A DNA stretch of 64,000 nucleotides from Saccharopolyspora gloriosae (GTDB taxonomy: Bacteria > Actinomycetota > Actinomycetes > Mycobacteriales > Pseudonocardiaceae). A model generated the notes under the pieces. The model worked only from the letters and a program-made list of their open reading frames with translations. It had not been told where the DNA came from and did not search any database. Made by a program: the position numbers and the translations under genes. Location of the stretch: assembly GCF_022828475.1 (NCBI RefSeq), contig NZ_CP059557.1, positions 5,069,470 to 5,133,469 of the forward strand, written 5' to 3'. Of this stretch, positions 7,533-16,429 are shown piece by piece; within the stretch, counting starts at the first letter, position 1, and each line of letters opens with the position of its first letter.

Positions 7533-8561
7533 TCACGCCTCGTTTTCCCTGTTCAGGCCCTCCAACGACGCCTTCCGCGAGCGGGTCGGTTCGCCGGGCA
7601 TCTTCGGGTAGTCCGGTGGGTACGGAAGTTCTCCGAGGTCGCGGTCCCGGCGGTCCCGTTCGAACCAGTCGAGGGCGACGTCGAGTTCGCAGGCCACCTC
7701 GTCCAGCTCCCGATGCGGGTCGCCGTGTTCGGCCAACAGATCCGGGACCGTGGCCAGGTCGAAGTCGTCCGGAGTCACCTCCGGCAGCCGCTCCCAGGTC
7801 AGCGGCATGGACACCGTCGCCGCCGGGGTGCCTCGAATCGACCACGCCGAGGCGACCGTGCGATCGCGCGCGGCCTGGTTGAAGTCCAGGAACACCCGCC
7901 GGCCGCGGTCCTCCTTCCACCAGTCGACGGTGGCCTGCCGCGGAATCCGGCGCTGCACCTCTCGGGCCAGCGCGATCACCGCGTGGCGCACCTCGACGAA
8001 GTCCCACCGCGGTGCGATCCGCACCAGCACGTGCACGCCACGGCCGCCGGAGGTCTTCGGGAAGCCGACCAGTCCGGCCTCCGCCAGCACCTCGCGCAGC
8101 ACGCCCGCGACCTCGACCGCCTCCGCATATCCGGTGCCGGGCTGCGGGTCCAGGTCGATGCGCAGTTCATCCGGGTGCTCGACGTCCGCGGAACGCACCG
8201 GCCACGGGTGGAAGTCCAGCGTGCCCAAGCCCGCGGCCCAGGCGAGCACGGCGGGCTCGGTGGGCAGCACGCTGTCGGCGGTGCGGCCGGACGGGAAGGT
8301 CACCCGCACCGAGCGGACCCACTCCGGTGCGCCCTTCGGGACCCGCTTCGCGTAGAACGGATCGCCGGTGACCCCGCCGGGGAATCGCTTCAAGGTCGTC
8401 GGCCGGTCCCCGATCGCCCGCAGCAACGGCTCGGCGACCGCGAGGTAGTACCGCACGACCTGGAGCTTGGTGAACCCGCGCTCCGGGAAGTACACCTTGT
8501 CCGGGTGGGACAGGCGCACCGTCCTGCCTTCGACGTCGAGTTCCAGCGGTGAAGCGGCCAC
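7533..8561 (-). CDS. LigD-type polymerase/primase domain protein
   Basis: A 342-residue stand-alone PolDom of the archaeo-eukaryotic primase superfamily. The likely start is GTG 8561. Motifs: LSHPDKVYFPERGFTK at the N-terminus, the metal-binding DELRIDLDPQPG (Asp-x-Asp), the GFPKTSGGRGVHVLV nucleotide-binding loop and VFLDFNQAARDRTVASAWS. Such proteins add ribo- or deoxynucleotides at ends during Ku-dependent end joining. No ligase or nuclease domain is fused and no ku gene is in the window. Its last 70 nt recur at 6415-6495. No clear ribosome binding site was seen, so the start is uncertain. Confidence 0.88.
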   Translation of the reverse strand: MAASPLELDVEGRTVRLSHPDKVYFPERGFTKLQVVRYYLAVAEPLLRAIGDRPTTLKRFPGGVTGDPFYAKRVPKGAPEWVRSVRVTFPSGRTADSVLPTEPAVLAWAAGLGTLDFHPWPVRSADVEHPDELRIDLDPQPGTGYAEAVEVAGVLREVLAEAGLVGFPKTSGGRGVHVLVRIAPRWDFVEVRHAVIALAREVQRRIPRQATVDWWKEDRGRRVFLDFNQAARDRTVASAWSIRGTPAATVSMPLTWERLPEVTPDDFDLATVPDLLAEHGDPHRELDEVACELDVALDWFERDRRDRDLGELPYPPDYPKMPGEPTRSRKASLEGLNRENEA

Positions 8562-8662
8562 CCGCGCAGCTTAGGAGCACCGGCACGACCCCGCGCCGAT
8601 TCACGCGGAACGCCCGGATTCACCTCTGCCTGCGCGCACCCCGTCGGCGCTACCGTGAAGCC

Positions 8663-8998
8663 ATGGCGCCAGCAGGCCAACCCAGCGGTGACGAGCCCGA
8701 CGCCCCGCGCGACGGGCGGGACCGGTTCGCCGACGACCTGATCGGCCTCGACCCGCACGACCCCGAGGCGCAGGCGTTCGCCGAACACCTGGAACGCATG
8801 GAACGCCCGAACTCGAAGGCCACCGTGGAGGGCATGCTCAGCGGCGTCGAGGATTTCGCCCGCTGCGCCAACCGCGCCCAAGGACATCGCCGGGTGATGG
8901 TGGTGCTGGTGGTCGTGCTGATCCTGTTCGGCGTCCTGGTCACGGTGTGGAACGCGGTCGGCTTCATGCTCGGCACGTTCCTGGCCCACGCGGGCTGA
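8663..8998 (+). CDS. small single-pass membrane protein, unknown function
   Basis: A 111-residue protein. A hydrophilic acidic N-terminal two thirds (DRFADDLIGLDPHDPEAQ...) is followed by one membrane segment near the C-terminus (VMVVLVVVLILFGVLVTVW, about residues 80-98). TACCGT at 8651-8656 lies 6 nt before ATG 8663, which fits a leaderless promoter; no Shine-Dalgarno is visible. The family was not recognised. It is divergent from the LigD-pol gene and 48 nt ahead of msrB. Confidence 0.65.
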   Translation: MAPAGQPSGDEPDAPRDGRDRFADDLIGLDPHDPEAQAFAEHLERMERPNSKATVEGMLSGVEDFARCANRAQGHRRVMVVLVVVLILFGVLVTVWNAVGFMLGTFLAHAG

Positions 8999-9046
8999 GC
9001 GGGAGCTCGCGGGCACTCGATCATCGGAAAGGGTTAGCGTGGACGC

Positions 9047-9469
9047 ATGGAACCAGTTGCCGGCCCCACCCCGAAGGTCGTGAAGTCCGAGCAGGAGTGG
9101 CAGGAACAACTCAATCCCTACGAGTACGCGGTGCTGCGCAAAGCGGCCACCGAACCGGCCTGGAGCGGCGAGTACGTCGAGACCAAGACCGCGGGCGTCT
9201 ACGAATGCCGGGCGTGCGGGACGGAACTGTTCCGCAGCGAGACGAAGTTCGAATCGCACTGCGGCTGGCCGTCGTTCTACGACGCGCGCGACTCCGAAGC
9301 GGTGATCCTGCGCGAGGACCGCTCGCACGGCATGGTCCGCGTCGAGGTGCTGTGCGCGAACTGCCTGAGCCACCTGGGCCACCTGTTCGAGGGCGAGGGC
9401 TACAACACGCCCACCGACCAGCGCTACTGCATCAACTCGGTCGCCCTGCGCCACACCCCGGAAACCTGA
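9047..9469 (+). CDS. msrB: peptide methionine (R)-S-oxide reductase
   Basis: A 140-residue MsrB. Two zinc-binding pairs are present (YECRACGTELF and VLCANCLSHLGH). The substrate region HCGWPSFY and the catalytic Cys in QRYCINSVAL are intact. The enzyme reduces methionine-R-sulfoxide in oxidised proteins with thioredoxin as electron donor. Length matches the family. The ribosome binding site (AAAGGG) is weak and about 15 nt upstream, so the start ATG 9047 is likely but not certain. Confidence 0.95.
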   Translation: MEPVAGPTPKVVKSEQEWQEQLNPYEYAVLRKAATEPAWSGEYVETKTAGVYECRACGTELFRSETKFESHCGWPSFYDARDSEAVILREDRSHGMVRVEVLCANCLSHLGHLFEGEGYNTPTDQRYCINSVALRHTPET

Positions 9470-9656
9470 TCGCACACCATCACCCGAGCGTCTAACGACC
9501 CTCGACACTTGAGCTCGTCAGCGCGCCGAACAGGCAGCGTGACGTGCGACGGACCGAGCGCGACCGCTCCGGGCCGGTAGTTGCGTCCGTTGCGCGGAGT
9601 GCCTTCGTGGATCACGTGGAACGGTTCAGCGGAGCCACTTCGTGGAGGGAGGTGCC

Positions 9657-10403
9657 GTGCCCGTCGAGGACACGCTGCGCTCGCTGCGCAGCTGGCCGCG
9701 ACCGCCCGCGCAGGCCGATGCGGCGACCGTGGCGAACCGGCTGGCCGAGGCCATCGCGCTGGGAGTGCTTCCCGACGGCGAGCCACTCCCCCGCGGACCG
9801 GAACTCGCCGCCTCGCTCGGCTGCCCGGACGATGCGGCGCACGAAGCGCTCGGCAGGCTCTCCCGGGACGGGCTCGTGATCGCCGCCGCGCCGGGGCCGT
9901 TGACCCGACGGCCCGCGGATCCGGTGCTGGTGGCCGGAGTCGCCAGGCTGCGGGAGCTCGATACGCACGAGCTGCGGGAGATCTCCGATCAGCACTCCGC
10001 CGTCGCGGGTGCCGCCGCGCTGCTCGCCGCGGAACGCGCCACCGGCGACGAACTCGACGCGTTGCGCGGCCTCGCCGCGGACTTCGCGGCCGCCACCACC
10101 ACCGCCGACCGGCGCAGGCTCGACGGCCGGTTGCACATCGAAATCGCCGCCGCCGCGCAGTCGTCCCGGCTGACCCACCAGGAGATCACGCTGCAAGCGG
10201 AGACCGGCGCGTTGCGCTGGCTGCCGTGGGCCGAAGCGATCCCGCACGCGAGCGAGGCCGACCAGCACGCGGACATCCTCACCGCCATCGGCGACGGAGA
10301 CGGGCTCCGCGCCCGCGCGCTCGCCGAGGAGCACGTGCGGGCGGGAATCCGGCGACTGGTCGAGTTCCGCCTGTGGTCGGCCGCGCGGCGGTGCACCCGA
10401 TGA
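9657..10403 (+). CDS. GntR/FadR-type transcriptional regulator with FCD domain
   Basis: A 248-residue regulator. GGAGGGAGG (9644-9652) points to GTG 9657 rather than the GTG at 9642. The N-terminal winged helix covers about residues 20-80 (VANRLAEAIALGVLPDGEPL). The C-terminal FCD domain has the metal-ligand pattern: an Asp with HIEIAAAA, DQHADILTAI and EEHVRAGIRRL. FCD regulators sense small carboxylates. The next gene, a Cache protein, overlaps the stop codon by 4 nt (ATGA), so the two are translationally coupled and probably act together. Confidence 0.85.
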   Translation: MPVEDTLRSLRSWPRPPAQADAATVANRLAEAIALGVLPDGEPLPRGPELAASLGCPDDAAHEALGRLSRDGLVIAAAPGPLTRRPADPVLVAGVARLRELDTHELREISDQHSAVAGAAALLAAERATGDELDALRGLAADFAAATTTADRRRLDGRLHIEIAAAAQSSRLTHQEITLQAETGALRWLPWAEAIPHASEADQHADILTAIGDGDGLRARALAEEHVRAGIRRLVEFRLWSAARRCTR

Positions 10404-11104
10404 CCGCCGCCCACGACGCCGCCGAGCACATCGGCTCCCTGCTCGAAGACGCCTTCCGGTGGTGCGCCGAGCTGGGCGAACGACTGCGGGCCGCGTACGG
10501 CGGCGCCGCGGCGCTGAGCACCGAGGACCTCTCCGCGCTCTGGCAACCGATCTTCGACCGGCTCGACGCCGAACCCGGGAGGTTCGCGGGCACCGGCGTG
10601 ATCCTCGCCGACAACGTGCTCACCGACCGCGCGCACTGGCTGGAGTGGTGGCAGCACCGCCCCGGCGACAGGCCCCGGTTCCTCCAGGTCGACCACGACC
10701 CGGACAGCGTCGGCTTCTACGACTACGCCACCGCGCCCTGGTTCACCGTCCCCCGCGACTCGGGGCTGCGCGTCGCGGTGGGGCCGTACGTGGACTTCGC
10801 GGGCACCGACGAGTACCTGGTCACGCTGGCGGTTCCGGTGCACTCGGGGGACCGCTTCCTCGGGGTGGCCGCCGCGGACCTGCGCACCGGCGAGTTCGAA
10901 CGCGCGCTGCTGCACCACCTCGACCCCGGGCTGCCGCCCGCCGTGCTGGTCAATCAGGCGGACCGGGTGATCGCCTCGAACACCCCGCTGCGCCTGCCCG
11001 GCTCGCTGCTGACCGAAGGTGCGCTCGCCGCCGACCGCGGCCGACCGGTGCGCACGACGAACGACGTCACCGGCCTCCCCTGGCGCATAGCCCAGCAACC
11101 GTGA
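10400..11104 (+). CDS. soluble Cache-domain (PDC) protein
   Basis: A 234-residue protein starting at ATG 10400 inside the ATGA overlap with the GntR gene. Residues 60-210 show the Cache/PDC ligand-binding fold: YDYATAPWFTVPRDSGLRV, GPYVDFAGTDEYLVTLAVPV, FLGVAAADLRTGEFE. No signal peptide or membrane segment is present, so it would be cytosolic, unlike most Cache domains, which sit outside the membrane. The coupled FCD regulator suggests it binds the same or a related ligand. No output domain is fused. Confidence 0.75.
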   Translation: MTAAHDAAEHIGSLLEDAFRWCAELGERLRAAYGGAAALSTEDLSALWQPIFDRLDAEPGRFAGTGVILADNVLTDRAHWLEWWQHRPGDRPRFLQVDHDPDSVGFYDYATAPWFTVPRDSGLRVAVGPYVDFAGTDEYLVTLAVPVHSGDRFLGVAAADLRTGEFERALLHHLDPGLPPAVLVNQADRVIASNTPLRLPGSLLTEGALAADRGRPVRTTNDVTGLPWRIAQQP

Positions 11105-11182
11105 GCATTCCGCGTTGAGGCGAATGCCCTCTCGGCCCGACCGGTCAACGGGGCCATTGACTCCACTGGGGACACCAGGTGC

Positions 11183-11219
11183 ATGCCTCCTTCGACCGGT
11201 CATCGGTCAAAGGAGGCAT
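11183..11219. terminator. bidirectional hairpin between Cache gene and hemQ
   Basis: ATGCCTCCTT and AAGGAGGCAT form 10 bp. After one mismatch, GACCG/CGGTC add 5 bp around a GTCAT loop. It sits between convergent genes and begins 21 nt past the hemQ stop. Confidence 0.7.
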
Positions 11220-11239
11220 TGATTCGGATCGATTGCGAA

Positions 11240-11935
11240 TCAGGGGAGGCGGGGCAGGAGTTCCGCGGGGGCGACGCGCTTGCCGGTGAAGAACGGAGTC
11301 TCCTCGCGGACGTGCCTGCGGGCCTCCGTGTAGCGCATCTTCCACATCAGGTCGACGATGCGGTGCAGCTCCGGCGCCTCGAACGCGAGGATCCACTCGT
11401 AGTCGCCCAGGCCGAACGAAGGGACCGTGTTCGCCCGCACGTCCGGGTAGTCCCGCGCCGCCATGCCGTGATCCTTGAGCATCGTGCGGCGTTCGTCGTC
11501 GGGCAGCAGGTACCAGTCGTAGGACCGCACGAACGGGTACACGCAGATGAACTCGCCCGGGTCGTCTCCCATGATGAACGCGGGCAGGTGGCTCTTGTTG
11601 AACTCGGCGGGCCGGTGCACCGCAACATTGCTCCACACCGGGTCGGAGGCCTCGCCCAGCGTCGTCCCGCGGCGGAAACCGGCGTAAGCCTCCTGCAACG
11701 CCTCGATCTTCTCGGCGTGCCACCAGATCATGAAGTCCGCGTCGGAGCGCATGCCCGACAGGTCGTAGACACCGCGCACCTCGACCCCGGACTCCGCCAG
11801 GCCGTCCAGGTACTCCTGCGTCGCCTGCGCCGCCTTCTCCCGGTCCTCGGGCAACGCGCCCGGTTCGACCTGGAAGACCGACCACATGGTGTAGCGGATC
11901 GTGTCGTTGAGTTCGGAATAGTTCAGCCGCGCCAT
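11240..11935 (-). CDS. hemQ: coproheme decarboxylase HemQ (ChdC)
   Basis: A 231-residue chlorite-dismutase-family protein, last step of the coproporphyrin-dependent haem pathway. The N-terminus [20 protein letters not shown] is typical of actinobacterial members. The [15 protein letters not shown] segment holds the Tyr used in decarboxylation. [12 protein letters not shown] carries the His expected as proximal haem ligand, followed by the GLGDYEW strand. ATG 11935 overlaps the end of hemY by 13 nt. It is last in a hemE-hemY-hemQ operon. Confidence 0.93.
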   Translation of the reverse strand: MARLNYSELNDTIRYTMWSVFQVEPGALPEDREKAAQATQEYLDGLAESGVEVRGVYDLSGMRSDADFMIWWHAEKIEALQEAYAGFRRGTTLGEASDPVWSNVAVHRPAEFNKSHLPAFIMGDDPGEFICVYPFVRSYDWYLLPDDERRTMLKDHGMAARDYPDVRANTVPSFGLGDYEWILAFEAPELHRIVDLMWKMRYTEARRHVREETPFFTGKRVAPAELLPRLP

Positions 11936-13380
11936 GGGCTCATGGTCCCACCACCGCCGGGTCGGTTCGCCGCGAGGTGCCGTGTGATTCCGCTCGCGGC
12001 CGCCTCGCCGGTCGCCGCGCACGCGGGCACGCCGACACCGTGCAGCGCCGCACCCGCCAGCGCGAGACCACCGGCGCCGGAGACGGCCCGCTCCGCCTCG
12101 GCCACCAGGTCGAGGTGCCCGACGCCGTACTGCGGCAGGCCACCGCCCCAGCGCACCACCGCCGAGTCCACCGGTTCCACCGCCACCCCGGTCACCTCGC
12201 GCAGGTCGGCCAGAACCCCGCGCAGCAGCTCCGCGTCGGTGCGGCGCAGCAGGTCGTCCTGACCGGAGCGGCCGACCGAGCCGCGCACCAGCAGCTCACC
12301 GCCGGAACCGGTCAGGTGCGGCCACTTGCGGCTGGTGAACGTGAAGGCCTTCGCCGTGAACGGAGTGCCGTCGGCATGCGTCTCACCACGGGCGATGAGC
12401 GTGCCGGAGGCCGCGGGCAACTCGGTGCCCGGCGGCAGGGCGAGTCCCAACACGGCCATCGAGGCCAGCTCGACCCGGCCCAGCAGTTCGGACGCGGACG
12501 GCACGACGTCGGCGAGCAGCTTCCGCGCCGAGGGCGGCGGCACCGCGAGCACCACCGCGTCCGCGGCGAGGGTCTCGGGGGCGGGCGCCGAACCGATCTC
12601 CAGCCGCCAGCCCGACCCGTCGCGGTGCAGCCCACGCACCGGGAGCCCCAGCCGCACTCGCGCCGCCGCCGACTCGGCCAGCACCGCGACGAACTCGCCG
12701 TAGCCGTGGCGGAACGCGCCGAACACCGGCCGCTTGCGGCCGTCGGGTGCGGGCGCGGGCAGTGCCGCCGCGGCGGCCGCGGTGATCGACTCCGCGCCGT
12801 CGTCGAGCGCGGCGGCCAGCGCCGGGATCGTCGCGCGCAGCCCGAGGCCGTCCGCGCTGCCCGCGTACACGCCGCCGAGCAGCGGCTCGACGAGGCGGTC
12901 CACCACCTCGTCGCCCATCCGGGAACGCAGCAGTTCGCCGACCGAGACGTCCGAGCCCGCCAGCCGCAGCGGTGGCAGCTCGGCCTCCGCCCGCACCGCG
13001 GCAAGACCGGCCGGGGACAACACGTGCGCCACCGAATCGGCGTTCGCCGGCACGCCCATCACGGTTCCGGTCGGCAACGAGCGCAGCTCACCGCCCGCGC
13101 GCACCCGTGCGGCCACCGGACCGGGGTGCACCACTCGGTCGGCGAGGCCGAGCTTCTCCGCGAGCCGAAGCACCTCTGGGCGCCGCGCGAGGAACGCCTC
13201 CGCGCCCAAGTCGAGCTCGACCCCGGCCAACGGGACGGCGTGCAGCTTGCCGCCGAGCCGATCGGCCTGATCGACGAGCACGATCTCCGCGTCCGGCCCC
13301 AACGTCCGCCGCAACCGGTGCGCGGCGACGAGCCCGCTGACGCCGCCACCGACGACCGCGACCGTGGGGCCGCCGGTCAC
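11923..13380 (-). CDS. hemY: coproporphyrinogen III / protoporphyrinogen oxidase
   Basis: A 485-residue FAD-dependent oxidase (HemY/CgoX). The dinucleotide fold is at the N-terminus ([17 protein letters not shown], then ADRLGGKLH and DLGAEAFL), and the C-terminus has the [20 protein letters not shown]-binding block. In actinobacteria that have HemQ, this enzyme oxidises coproporphyrinogen III to coproporphyrin III. GTG 13380 overlaps the hemE stop by 4 nt. Ferrochelatase is not in the window. Confidence 0.92.
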   Translation of the reverse strand: MTGGPTVAVVGGGVSGLVAAHRLRRTLGPDAEIVLVDQADRLGGKLHAVPLAGVELDLGAEAFLARRPEVLRLAEKLGLADRVVHPGPVAARVRAGGELRSLPTGTVMGVPANADSVAHVLSPAGLAAVRAEAELPPLRLAGSDVSVGELLRSRMGDEVVDRLVEPLLGGVYAGSADGLGLRATIPALAAALDDGAESITAAAAAALPAPAPDGRKRPVFGAFRHGYGEFVAVLAESAAARVRLGLPVRGLHRDGSGWRLEIGSAPAPETLAADAVVLAVPPPSARKLLADVVPSASELLGRVELASMAVLGLALPPGTELPAASGTLIARGETHADGTPFTAKAFTFTSRKWPHLTGSGGELLVRGSVGRSGQDDLLRRTDAELLRGVLADLREVTGVAVEPVDSAVVRWGGGLPQYGVGHLDLVAEAERAVSGAGGLALAGAALHGVGVPACAATGEAAASGITRHLAANRPGGGGTMSPWRG

Positions 13381-14462
13381 GACCGGGCGCTCTCGGCGTG
13401 CACCTGCCGCACGACCTCGGTGAGCACACCGGGATCGGTCGTGGGCAGCACGCCGTGCCCCAGGTTGAACAGGTGCCCGGCGGCTTCCTTGCCTTCGGCG
13501 AGGATCCGGCTCACCTCACGGCGCACGGCGTCCTCACCCGCGAACAGCACCGCCGGGTCCAGGTTGCCCTGCACCACCGGGTCCGCCGCCGGGTTCGCCG
13601 CGCGCAACCGCCGGACCGCCTCGTCCAGCGGCACCCGCCAGTCCACGCCGACCACGTCGGCGCCCGCGGATCGCATGTCGCCGAGCAGCTCGCCGGTGCC
13701 CACCCCGAAGTGGATCTTCGGCACGTCGGGGGCGACCTCGGTGACTCCGTCGAAGATGCGCTTGCTGTGCGGCAGCACGAACTCGCGGTAGTCCCGCAAC
13801 GACAGCGCACCGGCCCACGAGTCGAACAGCTGCACCGCGTCCACTCCGGCGGCGAGCTGGGTGCGCAGGAAGGTCAGCGTCGTGTCGGCCAGCTTCTCCA
13901 GCAACGTGTGCCACGTGGCCGGGTCGGAGTGCATCAGCGCCTTGGTGCGCTCGTGGTTGCGGCTCGGCCCACCCTCCACCAGGTAGGAGGCCAGCGTGAA
14001 CGGCGCACCGGCGAACCCGATCAGCGGCGTCTCGCCCAGCTCCGCCAGCAGCAGCCGCACCGCCTCGGCGACCGGAGCCACCTGCTCGACGTGCAGCTCC
14101 GGCAACGCGTCCACCGCAGCGACGTCGCGCACCGGCTCGGCCACCACCGGCCCGGTGCCCGCGACGATGTCGAGCCCGATCCCCGCCGCGTAGAGCGGCA
14201 GCACGATGTCGCTGAACAGGATCGCCGCGTCCACCCCGTGACGACGCACCGGCTGCGCGGTGATCTCGCAGACCAGGTCCGGGGTCAGGCACGCCTGCAG
14301 CATCGGGGTGCCCTCGCGCACCTTCCGGTACTCCGGCAGCGAACGACCGGCCTGGCGCATGAACCAGACGGGCGTGTGCCGCGGGGCGCCACCGCGGGCG
14401 GCCACCAGCAGCGGGGCGTTGATGAGGTCCCGGCGAGCCGAGACCGGGGCGGATGAGGTCAT
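13377..14462 (-). CDS. hemE: uroporphyrinogen decarboxylase
   Basis: A 361-residue HemE. The N-terminal signature [17 protein letters not shown] contains the catalytic Arg residues. [17 protein letters not shown] carries the substrate-coordinating Asp, and [17 protein letters not shown] and [16 protein letters not shown] follow. ATG 14462 gives the usual family length; an in-frame GTG at 14534 would add 24 residues without homology. It opens the hemE-hemY-hemQ operon, divergent from DUF3000 with about 220 nt between starts. Confidence 0.94.
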   Translation of the reverse strand: MTSSAPVSARRDLINAPLLVAARGGAPRHTPVWFMRQAGRSLPEYRKVREGTPMLQACLTPDLVCEITAQPVRRHGVDAAILFSDIVLPLYAAGIGLDIVAGTGPVVAEPVRDVAAVDALPELHVEQVAPVAEAVRLLLAELGETPLIGFAGAPFTLASYLVEGGPSRNHERTKALMHSDPATWHTLLEKLADTTLTFLRTQLAAGVDAVQLFDSWAGALSLRDYREFVLPHSKRIFDGVTEVAPDVPKIHFGVGTGELLGDMRSAGADVVGVDWRVPLDEAVRRLRAANPAADPVVQGNLDPAVLFAGEDAVRREVSRILAEGKEAAGHLFNLGHGVLPTTDPGVLTEVVRQVHAESARS

Positions 14463-14666
14463 CGGTGGCGTATCCGTACTCGGTCGAAGTGATGGGGGCT
14501 CGACGCTGGTGCGGGCGTCGGCCGAGCCGGCCACGGCTCAGGCCGACGGCCCTGTTCGAGCCGTTCCGGACATCCTCGCAGACGCCCGCACCGCCGGACG
14601 CGCGGGCAAGATCACGATCGCGGGCGATGTCCGGCGTGGCGCCTACACGGCGCCGATCCGGCCGCC

Positions 14667-14683
14667 TACAGTCCCCAGCCGTG
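14667..14683 (+). promoter_or_regulatory. probable leaderless promoter of the DUF3000 gene
   Basis: TACAGT (14667-14672) lies 8 nt before GTG 14681, the distance expected when transcription starts at the start codon. No Shine-Dalgarno precedes that codon. A -35 box is not clear. Confidence 0.4.
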
Positions 14684-15256
14684 ACGGAGATGGCGGCGAT
14701 CCCCGAGAGGTTCCGGCAGGCAGTGGCCGCGTTGGCCGCGCCGACTCCGCGCGCCGAGATCGAAGTGACCGAGGTCCGCCCACCGAAGCGGCTCGCGCCG
14801 TGGGCGTACGCGGTGGCGGCCGAGGCGAACGGCCCGGCGGGCGAGCTGGCGACGGCCCGGCTGGTGCTGCTGCACGATCCCGATGAACCGGCGGCTTGGG
14901 GCGGGACGCTGCGGCTGGTCGTCTATCTGCGGGCGGAGCTCGATCCCGAGCTGGCCGCGGACCCGCTGCTCCCCGCCGTCGGCTGGTCCTGGCTGACGGA
15001 GGCCTTGGAGGACGCCGGGGCGGCGGCCGATGCGCTGGGCGGAACGGTGACGCTGACCTCCTCCGCCCGTTTTGGGAACATCGCGGGGCCGCCCCGCAGC
15101 CATGATCTGGAGTTGCGCGGCTCCTGGACCCCGCACGAGGAAGGGCTGGACGCCCACGCCGTGGCCTTCCACGAGCTGATGACCAGCGCAACGGGCCTTC
15201 CTCCCGAGGGCGTGGCCGTGTTCGACCGCCGATCGACCCTGCGCGGCGAGGCTTGA
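14681..15256 (+). CDS. DUF3000 family protein
   Basis: A 191-residue conserved actinobacterial protein of unknown function. It has the family pattern FRQAVAALAAPTPRAEIEV, RPPKRLAPWAYAVAAEA, WGGTLRLVVYLRAELD and a C-terminal HAVAFHELMTSATGLPPEG. GTG 14681 fits a leaderless promoter; ATG 14690 is the alternative. Its place between hemE and an RNase D gene matches M. tuberculosis Rv2680. Confidence 0.85.
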   Translation: MTEMAAIPERFRQAVAALAAPTPRAEIEVTEVRPPKRLAPWAYAVAAEANGPAGELATARLVLLHDPDEPAAWGGTLRLVVYLRAELDPELAADPLLPAVGWSWLTEALEDAGAAADALGGTVTLTSSARFGNIAGPPRSHDLELRGSWTPHEEGLDAHAVAFHELMTSATGLPPEGVAVFDRRSTLRGEA

Positions 15257-15593
15257 GAAGCGATCTTTAACGATCGGGATTCCCCTCACGAGAGCCCGAA
15301 AATCGCCCATATCCAGTTGCGCGAGCAAGCTTCTCACGATGTGCAATCAGTGTCTGTCGCACCAACACGCCATGGCGTTACGCCAAACCCCAAGACCCAC
15401 CCAATTGAGTGACAAAAACGCACCCCTGTGACAACTCGATCGAGATAGATACCCGATTGATCGTCCCGCTGGCCCGCTTGGGCGGTTACGCTGCCCCCGA
15501 CGACACCACTTTCGGTCGATCAGTGGCGCGGCTGATTGGTCGAGAGTCCCGGTGCCGGTCGGGGGGCACGACCGACTCCAGGGAGGTAGTGAC
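15257..15593. other. AT-richer intergenic region upstream of the response regulator
   Basis: 337 nt without a gene. The part around 15330-15470 is clearly AT-richer than its surroundings. TTACGCT at about 15485-15491 could supply a -10 element. A small imperfect repeat of GTCGG/CCGAC precedes the Shine-Dalgarno AGGGAGG (15580-15586). Confidence 0.4.
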
Positions 15594-16310
15594 GTGGCTG
15601 CCGTCGGCTTAGGTCAGGCCGCTCGAACCACGCCCGCCGGCGCTTTGCCGGCCAACATGGTCCCGCACCCGCGGGAAGAGCTGTTCACGGTGCTCGTGGT
15701 GGACGATCATCCGCTGCTCCGGGAGGCCATCGCCGCCCGGTTGCTGCAGATGGGCGCCGGCACGGTGCACGAGGCCGCATCAATGGCCGAGGCCAGGGCT
15801 CGCGCTCTGGCCACCGGTCCATGCGACCTCGCAATCCTCGATCTCGGGCTACCCGATGGAACCGGCATCGACCTGGTTACGGAACTCCGTACCCAGGGCT
15901 GGCCGCGAATCGTGGTGCTCGCTTCGTCCGACGACCCCTATGCGGTCCGGGCCGCCTTCCAGGCAGGCGCTCAGGCGTACCTGCTGAAGTCGGCCTCGCC
16001 GATGGTCGTCACCGACGGAGTGCGCCGCGTACTCGACGGCGGCGTGTATGCCGATCCCAGTGTGGCCCCGGTGCTCGCTGCGGGCACTCGGGTCCCGGGG
16101 ACCGACAACACGCCCCGGGAGCTTTCCGGGCGTGAAGTCGAGGTGCTGCAACTGGTGGCCGATGGCCGATCCAACAAGGAGATCGGTGAGGCTCTGAACC
16201 TCTCCGCTCTCACGGTGAAGAGTCACCTGTCGCGGATCGGCCGCAAGCTGGGCACCGGAGACCGGGCGCAAATGGTCGCCCTGGCCATGCGGGCCGGGGT
16301 GATCAGATGA
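15594..16310 (+). CDS. LuxR/NarL-type response regulator
   Basis: A 238-residue regulator. AGGGAGG upstream selects GTG 15594. An unusual 30-residue N-terminal extension precedes the receiver (VLVVDDHPLLREAI; acidic pair at 37-38; phospho-acceptor in AILDLGLPDG, Asp 83; LASSDDP switch; LLKSASP Lys). A C-terminal LuxR helix-turn-helix follows (ELSGREVEVLQLVADGRSNK, LSALTVKSHLSRIGRKLG). No histidine kinase is adjacent, so it is an orphan. Streptomyces carries a regulator at the same position between DUF3000 and rnd. Confidence 0.9.
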   Translation: MAAVGLGQAARTTPAGALPANMVPHPREELFTVLVVDDHPLLREAIAARLLQMGAGTVHEAASMAEARARALATGPCDLAILDLGLPDGTGIDLVTELRTQGWPRIVVLASSDDPYAVRAAFQAGAQAYLLKSASPMVVTDGVRRVLDGGVYADPSVAPVLAAGTRVPGTDNTPRELSGREVEVLQLVADGRSNKEIGEALNLSALTVKSHLSRIGRKLGTGDRAQMVALAMRAGVIR

Positions 16311-16429
16311 TCGGATGATCCTGATCGGGTGAATCGAGGTCCCACCGCGATCGTCGGGTCCGGTCGGGCACGGCGACCTCGGGCTGGTCGCACCCGCGGG
16401 CGGACCGCAACACGTAAGGTCTGATATCC

